Below, piece after piece: positions 9,908 through 13,050 of a stretch of 13,050 nucleotides of DNA. Where the stretch lies: positions 1 to 13,050 of the forward strand of contig JAENRP010000647.1 of NCBI GenBank assembly GCA_024741835.1, given 5' to 3'. Source of the DNA: Diplocarpon mali (taxonomy: Eukaryota; Ascomycota; Leotiomycetes; Helotiales; Drepanopezizaceae). The position numbers and the translations under genes were made by a program. A model generated the notes under the pieces. It was not told the DNA's origin. It searched no databases and saw nothing but the letters and a program-made list of their open reading frames with translations. Each line of letters opens with the position of its first letter. Within the stretch, counting starts at the first letter, position 1.

Positions 9908-9962
9908 TGGCAGCAGTAGCAAGGGCGGCGGCGGCGGTAAGGGCAATAGCAGCAGCGGCATA
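9908..9962 (+). repeat. Second purine-rich low-complexity block, GGC and GCA repeats
   Basis: A short run of GCA, GGC and AGCAAGGGC-like units includes about four GGC in a row. In the gag-pol frame it reads VAAVARAAAAVRAIAAAA, the same Ala/Arg/Val style as the island at 9235-9555. The two blocks may share origin or simply composition. Confidence 0.5.
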
Positions 9963-10020
9963 TTTCCTAGCAGGCGCTAAGAGGACTAGGATAGGGTTGC
10001 AGCTCTTAAGGGAGCGCTAG

Positions 10021-10038
10021 CAACTTAGCGCAAAGTTG
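10021..10038 (+). repeat. Small perfect inverted repeat (CAACTT / AAGTTG)
   Basis: A 6-bp perfect stem around the 6-base loop AGCGCA. A 5-bp AAGAC/GTCTT hairpin lies at 10055-10071 and a 5-bp GAATC/GATTC hairpin at 10242-10256. No function can be assigned, and such stems are expected by chance over 1.4 kb. Confidence 0.35.
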
Positions 10039-10412
10039 GTATAATATAGGGTATAAGACTCTAAGGGTCTTACTTTATAAGGGCAGCTAAGGCTATAATA
10101 AGTAGGAGTTCCTTTTATATTTAAAATTATTAGTATAAAGACGATATTTTAAATAAAGAAGGAGGGTTATTTTTAAAAGAAGGGAAGGAGAACCTTTATA
10201 ATAGAAATACTTTATAAAAAGCCTAATAGAGTACTAGTATAGAATCGCGAAGATTCCTAAGAACACTTATTACTTATAGCAACCCTTCTTATTTTAAAAG
10301 GAACGACCTTTAAAAGGGCAGTATATAAGATAGAGCCTCTTTTCTTTACAATTGCTATTCTTTCTTTTATTTTATCTATATAGCTAAGCAATTCTAAAAG
10401 CATCGCCTAACT

Positions 10413-10418
10413 AAGGGG
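10413..10418 (+). promoter_or_regulatory. Short polypurine tract before the 3' LTR
   Basis: AAGGGG lies two bases before the 3' LTR, where the plus-strand primer of an LTR element is expected. It is short, but position and composition fit. Confidence 0.5.
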
Positions 10419-10420
10419 TA

Positions 10421-10617
10421 TATCATATAGAATAGGCAGAGTCTTTACTTATTCTAAAGACCTTCTATATGACTCTACTAAGTCATAGACTCTCCCTTTT
10501 CTTTTCGAAGTCTCCTTACTATATATATATAAGAAAATAATATGATTAATCATCTTCCCCTACTTCTGCGAGCCTCCTAAGCGACCTAATGAAGGCCCTC
10601 CAGCCGACCGCACCACA
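10421..10617 (+). repeat. 3' LTR of the Copia element
   Basis: 197 bp, gap-free to the 5' LTR. It begins TATCATATAG (the 5' copy has TGTCGTGCAG) and ends in CACA. Its first 130 bp are more T/A-changed than the 5' copy, while its last 70 bp keep C and G at sites lost in the 5' copy. Confidence 0.95.
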
Positions 10618-10622
10618 GCTGA
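10618..10622 (+). repeat. Target-site duplication, right copy (GCTGA)
   Basis: Identical to 3023-3027 and directly adjacent to the CA end of the 3' LTR. It marks the right border of the insertion. Confidence 0.93.
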
Positions 10623-11812
10623 ATAAGACGAATAAGCTGATAACAAGTGTACTATTCCTTGATATTAAGGGCGCATTTGATCACATTGCGAAAAACAGAC
10701 TATTACAGATTCTAGTTTCATTAAATCTCCCTATTAGTCTTATCACATAGGTTAAATCGTTCCTAGAAGACCGTACTCTTAGACTTACCTTTAATAACCA
10801 AACAGAGGAATTTAAGTCTATCAATACAGGTATTCCCTAAGGAAGTCCTATTTCACCAATTTTATTCTTGATTTATATTCGAGACCTATTTAAATCCTAA
10901 AACATTAAACTATAGTCTTATATAGATGATTTAAGTCTTATAGCCTCTTCTTCAAGTTTTAAGAGTAATATTAAAATTCTTAAAAGAGAGGTAAAAGATT
11001 TAATTAATCTAAGGGAACAATATTTAATTAGCTTTAATATTGAAAAAACAGAATTAATTCATTTTTCCTATAGAAATCCCCTATCAATTAGACTTCCAGA
11101 TAATACTATATTAGCTTTAAAAAAGTTAATTAAGTGGTTAGGGATTTATTTCGACTCAAATCTACAATTTAAAGAATATAGAGCAATTAGGACTTCTTAA
11201 GGAAAGCAAATGTTATACTATATAAATAGACTAGCTTCTATTATAAAAGGTCTCTTCCTATTTGCAATACGTTAATTATACCTAGCCTACGTTATAAGTA
11301 TTATAGATTATAGTTCTATACTTTAGTAGAAACCTTAATATAAAAATAAGGCGATTCTAAAACCACTATAAGCTATATAAAATCTAGCTTATAGAAAAAT
11401 ATTAAGGGTTTTTAAAATAGCCCCTTTTATCCTAATGGAACTAGAATCGGCCCTATTACTACTATAGATAAGGCTAAACTATAGTGCTAGACGCTACGCA
11501 CTCTATTCCTTAAAATTAAGCTTAAAACACCCTATTAGGGTAGAAGTTTAAAAAACAATTTAAATAATTAAAGAAGAGGAAATTATCGCAAATGAAAATT
11601 TCTATATAAAATCCTCTTTTTAAATTAAAAGCTTAATTAAATTGATATACTTCTTAATCAATTTAGATTCATTAGAGATTATAAGGCACTTTTATTTTGC
11701 CCTATAAGAAAAGGAAGTGCCTTATAATATCGAAATATCTAAACTACTAAAAGAAGAAGAAGTAGTACAATACCTATAGTATTTATAAAATATCTTTAAT
11801 ACTAATAATTTA

Positions 11813-12220
11813 TCGATTTATACTAACGGCTCTTAAATAGCTAAAGGGAATGGAGTTGGTTATAGCTATACTTTATATTTATATAAAGACCTATTCATTC
11901 TAAAATTACTAGAATACTCTAATAGAGTAAATATTAGAAATTCAGAATTAGTCTATAATAGAGAGCTTAAAGCTATAGCTAAGGCAATCTCAAAAGCAAG
12001 CTTAATAGCAAAAGAAGGGGATATTTTTACAATTTTTTCAAATAACTAAGCGGCTATTTAAAGATTAAAAACTCCCTTAAATAGCCTAGGATAAAACTAC
12101 TAAATTACTCCAATTACTACTTTTAAGACTTTAATTAGTAAAGGAGCTAGTATTATAATTAAGTGGATACTAAGGCATACTAATATAATTGGAAATAAAA
12201 AAGCAGATAAACTAGCTAAA
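11813..12220 (+). other. RNase H domain of LINE ORF2, two catalytic Asp lost
   Basis: The first motif reads IYTNGS with Asn at 11825-11827 for the usual TDGS Asp. Glu is kept at 11963-11965 (RELKA). The second Asp is Asn at 12041-12043 in FSNN, followed by a stop and AAI (usual SDxQAAI). His at 12176-12178 and the last Asp at 12206-12208 (KKADKLAK) remain. An RNase H behind the reverse transcriptase is usual in Tad1-type elements. Confidence 0.85.
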
Positions 12221-12504
12221 TAAGCTATAAAAACTACTCCTTCTTCTGATTATACTTCTTTTGCCTTTTTAAAGGTAAAAATAAGTGAAATCAAAAAGCA
12301 GGAAATATCTCTATTTATTTAAAATAACCTCGATTCTACTTCCTTAAAAAGTTATAAAACCTAATATTCTTATAGAATATTAAAATAGATCTCTCTACCT
12401 ATAGGTACTTTAAAAGAAACTGCTAGCGCCTTCTTTCAATTGAAACTAGGCTATAGGTATATTAAGTCTTACTTAAAAAGAATAGGTATAACTTAAAACC
12501 TCTA

Positions 12505-12550
12505 TTATATTTATAGTAATAGAGAAACTCCAATCCACTTAATTCTTTCT
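12505..12550 (+). other. C-terminal zinc knuckle of LINE ORF2, degenerate
   Basis: The segment YYIYSNRETPIHLILSYKEY fits the ORF2 C-terminal C-x2-C-x(7-8)-H-x4-C knuckle of this LINE family, with each Cys now Tyr (TGY to TAY) and His kept at 12536-12538. Confidence 0.65.
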
Positions 12551-12954
12551 TATAAAGAGTACTGTAATTAAAGATATACTCTTATATAGAAAATAAAAGA
12601 AGAATATAAGGGATTTAAAGAGCTATCTTTACCCTTACTATTTAAAATAAAAACTGGAATTAAACACTTCTTAATATTCTTAAAAGAAACTAAGATTTGT
12701 ACGCATTAGTGGTACTTAGATAGAGAAATAAGGGCTATTATAGCTCTTGATTCGCAATACTATTCTGATAAAGAATCCTAATAAGTGGTTTAAACTACCT
12801 ATTAATCTCTTTTAAAAAAACCTTTCTTTTATTTAAGCGTTATAGTTTGTTTTTATTTTTTATTTTCTTTTAAGCGAATTTTTCGCTAGGGAGCCTATTC
12901 CTAAATGAATATTAGCAGTTATAGTGGAAAGGATACTATATATATACAATTAGA

Positions 12955-12975
12955 CACGCTAGTAGACTAGCCGTG
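12955..12975 (+). other. Stem-loop near the LINE 3' end
   Basis: CACG+CTAG pairs with CTAG+CGTG around the loop TAGA, with one bulged C at 12971. Eight pairs in total lie about 40 bases before the A tail. Confidence 0.4.
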
Positions 12976-12992
12976 CTATATAGTTTAGAACT

Positions 12993-12998
12993 AATAAA
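12993..12998 (+). terminator. AATAAA polyadenylation signal of the LINE
   Basis: A perfect AATAAA lies 13 bases before the A tail, the spacing expected if the element RNA was cleaved and polyadenylated by the host. Confidence 0.65.
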
Positions 12999-13011
12999 GC
13001 ACGTTAAAAGG

Positions 13012-13027
13012 AAAAAAAAAAAAAAAA
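13012..13027 (+). repeat. Poly(A) tail of the LINE
   Basis: Sixteen A in a row end the element on the plus strand, consistent with target-primed reverse transcription from a polyadenylated RNA. Positions 13028-13050 are AT-rich flank with nothing recognisable. Confidence 0.85.
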
Positions 13028-13050
13028 GGCGATATCTAGTCTTATATATA

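Larger units (their letters stand above)
8941..10420 (+). other. Unassigned 1.48-kb segment between Copia RNase H and 3' LTR
   Basis: I recognise no protein family here. Positions 8998-9057 translate in the gag-pol frame to an Ile/Phe/Leu-rich, membrane-like run, which AT-rich DNA can also give by chance. Positions 9230-9555 and 9908-9962 are GC-richer, purine-rich blocks listed separately. Between them, 9556-9907 is AT-rich with many stops, a 10-base tandem repeat at 9581-9600, a small hairpin at 9783-9797 and the palindrome ACGCATGCGT at 9840-9849. Positions 9963-10420 are AT-rich with small hairpins and a pyrimidine-rich stretch near 10340-10380. It could be an extended 3' region of the element, captured host DNA, or an older insertion whose edges RIP has blurred. 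Confidence 0.5.
3028..10617 (+). mobile_element. Ty1/Copia-type LTR retrotransposon, structurally complete, RIP-inactivated
   Basis: A 7590-bp element bounded by two 197-bp LTRs and a perfect GCTGA target duplication. Inside are a primer site next to the 5' LTR, one long gag-pol frame with integrase before reverse transcriptase (the order that defines Copia against Gypsy elements), and a short purine tract before the 3' LTR. It sits in the LINE ORF2 in the same orientation. Roughly 120 TAA/TAG codons interrupt gag-pol, so it is not autonomous. About 1.48 kb between RNase H and the 3' LTR is longer than I would expect and is described separately. Confidence 0.95.
10623..12781 (+). pseudogene. 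LINE ORF2, 3' part: reverse transcriptase palm, RNase H, C-terminal zinc knuckle; RIP-inactivated
   Basis: This continues the ORF2 interrupted at 3027. If the Copia element and one GCTGA are taken out, the codon split at 3027/10623 rejoins in frame (GAG CTG AAT AAG). Motif A is FLDIKGAFDHI, with Asp at 10661-10663. Motif B reads GIP-stop-GSPISP from 10829. Motif C is YIDD at 10919-10930. RNase H follows at about 11800-12220 and a degenerate zinc knuckle at about 12505-12550. The frame ends at TAA 12779-12781, followed at once by another TAA. Stops are all TAA/TAG in the parts I translated, and no shift is seen. The first 100 bases keep many CpA and TpG sites, unlike the rest. Confidence 0.9.
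12785..13011 (+). other. LINE 3' untranslated region
   Basis: AT-rich noncoding stretch from the end of ORF2 to the A tail. It holds a small stem-loop at 12955-12975 and a poly(A) signal at 12993-12998. LINE reverse transcriptases often recognise the 3' end of their RNA, so the stem-loop is a candidate recognition element. Confidence 0.7.
1..13027 (+). mobile_element. Tad1-like LINE (non-LTR retrotransposon), RIP-degenerated and split by a Copia insertion
   Basis: This is a non-LTR retrotransposon that would move by target-primed reverse transcription. Seen in order: ORF1 with zinc knuckles, ORF2 with endonuclease, reverse transcriptase and RNase H, a 3' UTR with AATAAA and a 16-A tail ending at 13027. 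ORF1 with CCHC knuckles, an apurinic-type endonuclease and an RNase H after the reverse transcriptase is the architecture of the fungal Tad1 clade; the clade name is from memory of the family. The 5' end is outside the window, so neither full length nor its target duplication can be seen. Positions 3028-10617 belong to a later insertion. Without it about 5.4 kb of LINE is present. All frames keep register, but many TAA/TAG stops and lost catalytic residues make it inactive. Confidence 0.9.

Noticed and set aside
10321..10400. A fungal-type promoter (pyrimidine-rich stretch with CAAT) upstream of the 3' LTR.
   Set aside because: Pyrimidine runs and a single CAAT are common in AT-rich fungal DNA, and no gene follows apart from the 3' LTR and the damaged LINE.
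2..12781. A nuclear code in which TAA and TAG mean Gln (as in some ciliates), which would open all the long frames.
   Set aside because: Stops also stand at conserved Trp positions (for example 2211-2213, 5392-5394 and the Trp of the Copia segment near 7876). Catalytic Asp, His and Cys codons are changed by the same CA/TG-to-TA pattern, and the two LTRs differ almost only by transitions. RIP explains all of this; recoding does not.
1..13050. tRNA, rRNA or other RNA genes.
   Set aside because: I saw no cloverleaf-like stretch with box A/B consensus and no rRNA-like sequence; the only tRNA-related signal is the primer site at 3225.

Overview
The window is a transposon graveyard from a filamentous ascomycete (inferred). 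It is very AT-rich and full of TpA, and CpA/TpG are scarce except in a few pockets. Every recognisable protein domain is riddled with TAA/TAG at positions where its family has Gln (CAA/CAG) or Trp (TGG). Catalytic Asp, His and Cys codons are changed by G-to-A or C-to-T (Asp to Asn, His and Cys to Tyr). This is the signature of repeat-induced point mutation (RIP). I see no intact host gene and no working protein gene.

Layout: (1) Positions 1-3027 and 10618-13027 are the two halves of one plus-strand non-LTR retrotransposon (LINE) of the Tad1 type; its 5' end lies outside the window. It has ORF1 (zinc knuckles, 2-1396), an overlapping ORF2 (apurinic-type endonuclease, reverse transcriptase, RNase H, C-terminal zinc knuckle), a 3' UTR with AATAAA, and a 16-A tail. 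(2) Positions 3028-10617 are a complete plus-strand Ty1/Copia LTR retrotransposon inserted in the LINE reverse transcriptase. It has two 197-bp LTRs, a 5-bp target duplication (GCTGA), a primer site matching the anticodon half of initiator tRNA-Met, and one gag-pol frame in the order zinc knuckle, protease, integrase, reverse transcriptase, RNase H. Removing the element and one GCTGA puts the LINE ORF2 back in frame. (3) Between the end of RNase H (about 8940) and the 3' LTR lie about 1.48 kb that I cannot assign. This stretch holds a purine-rich, Ala/Arg-coding, RIP-poor island (about 9230-9555) and a smaller similar block (about 9908-9962).

History inferred: the LINE landed first, the Copia element jumped into it, and RIP then mutated both. 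All three long frames (LINE ORF1, LINE ORF2, Copia gag-pol) keep register over thousands of bases, so decay is almost entirely by substitution. The two LTRs differ at 24 of 197 sites by my hand alignment, 23 of them transitions. The less mutated copy switches from the 5' LTR to the 3' LTR along its length, so the outer edges of the inserted element were spared.

I found no new defence, biosynthetic or regulatory system. The least explained part is the 8941-10420 segment.
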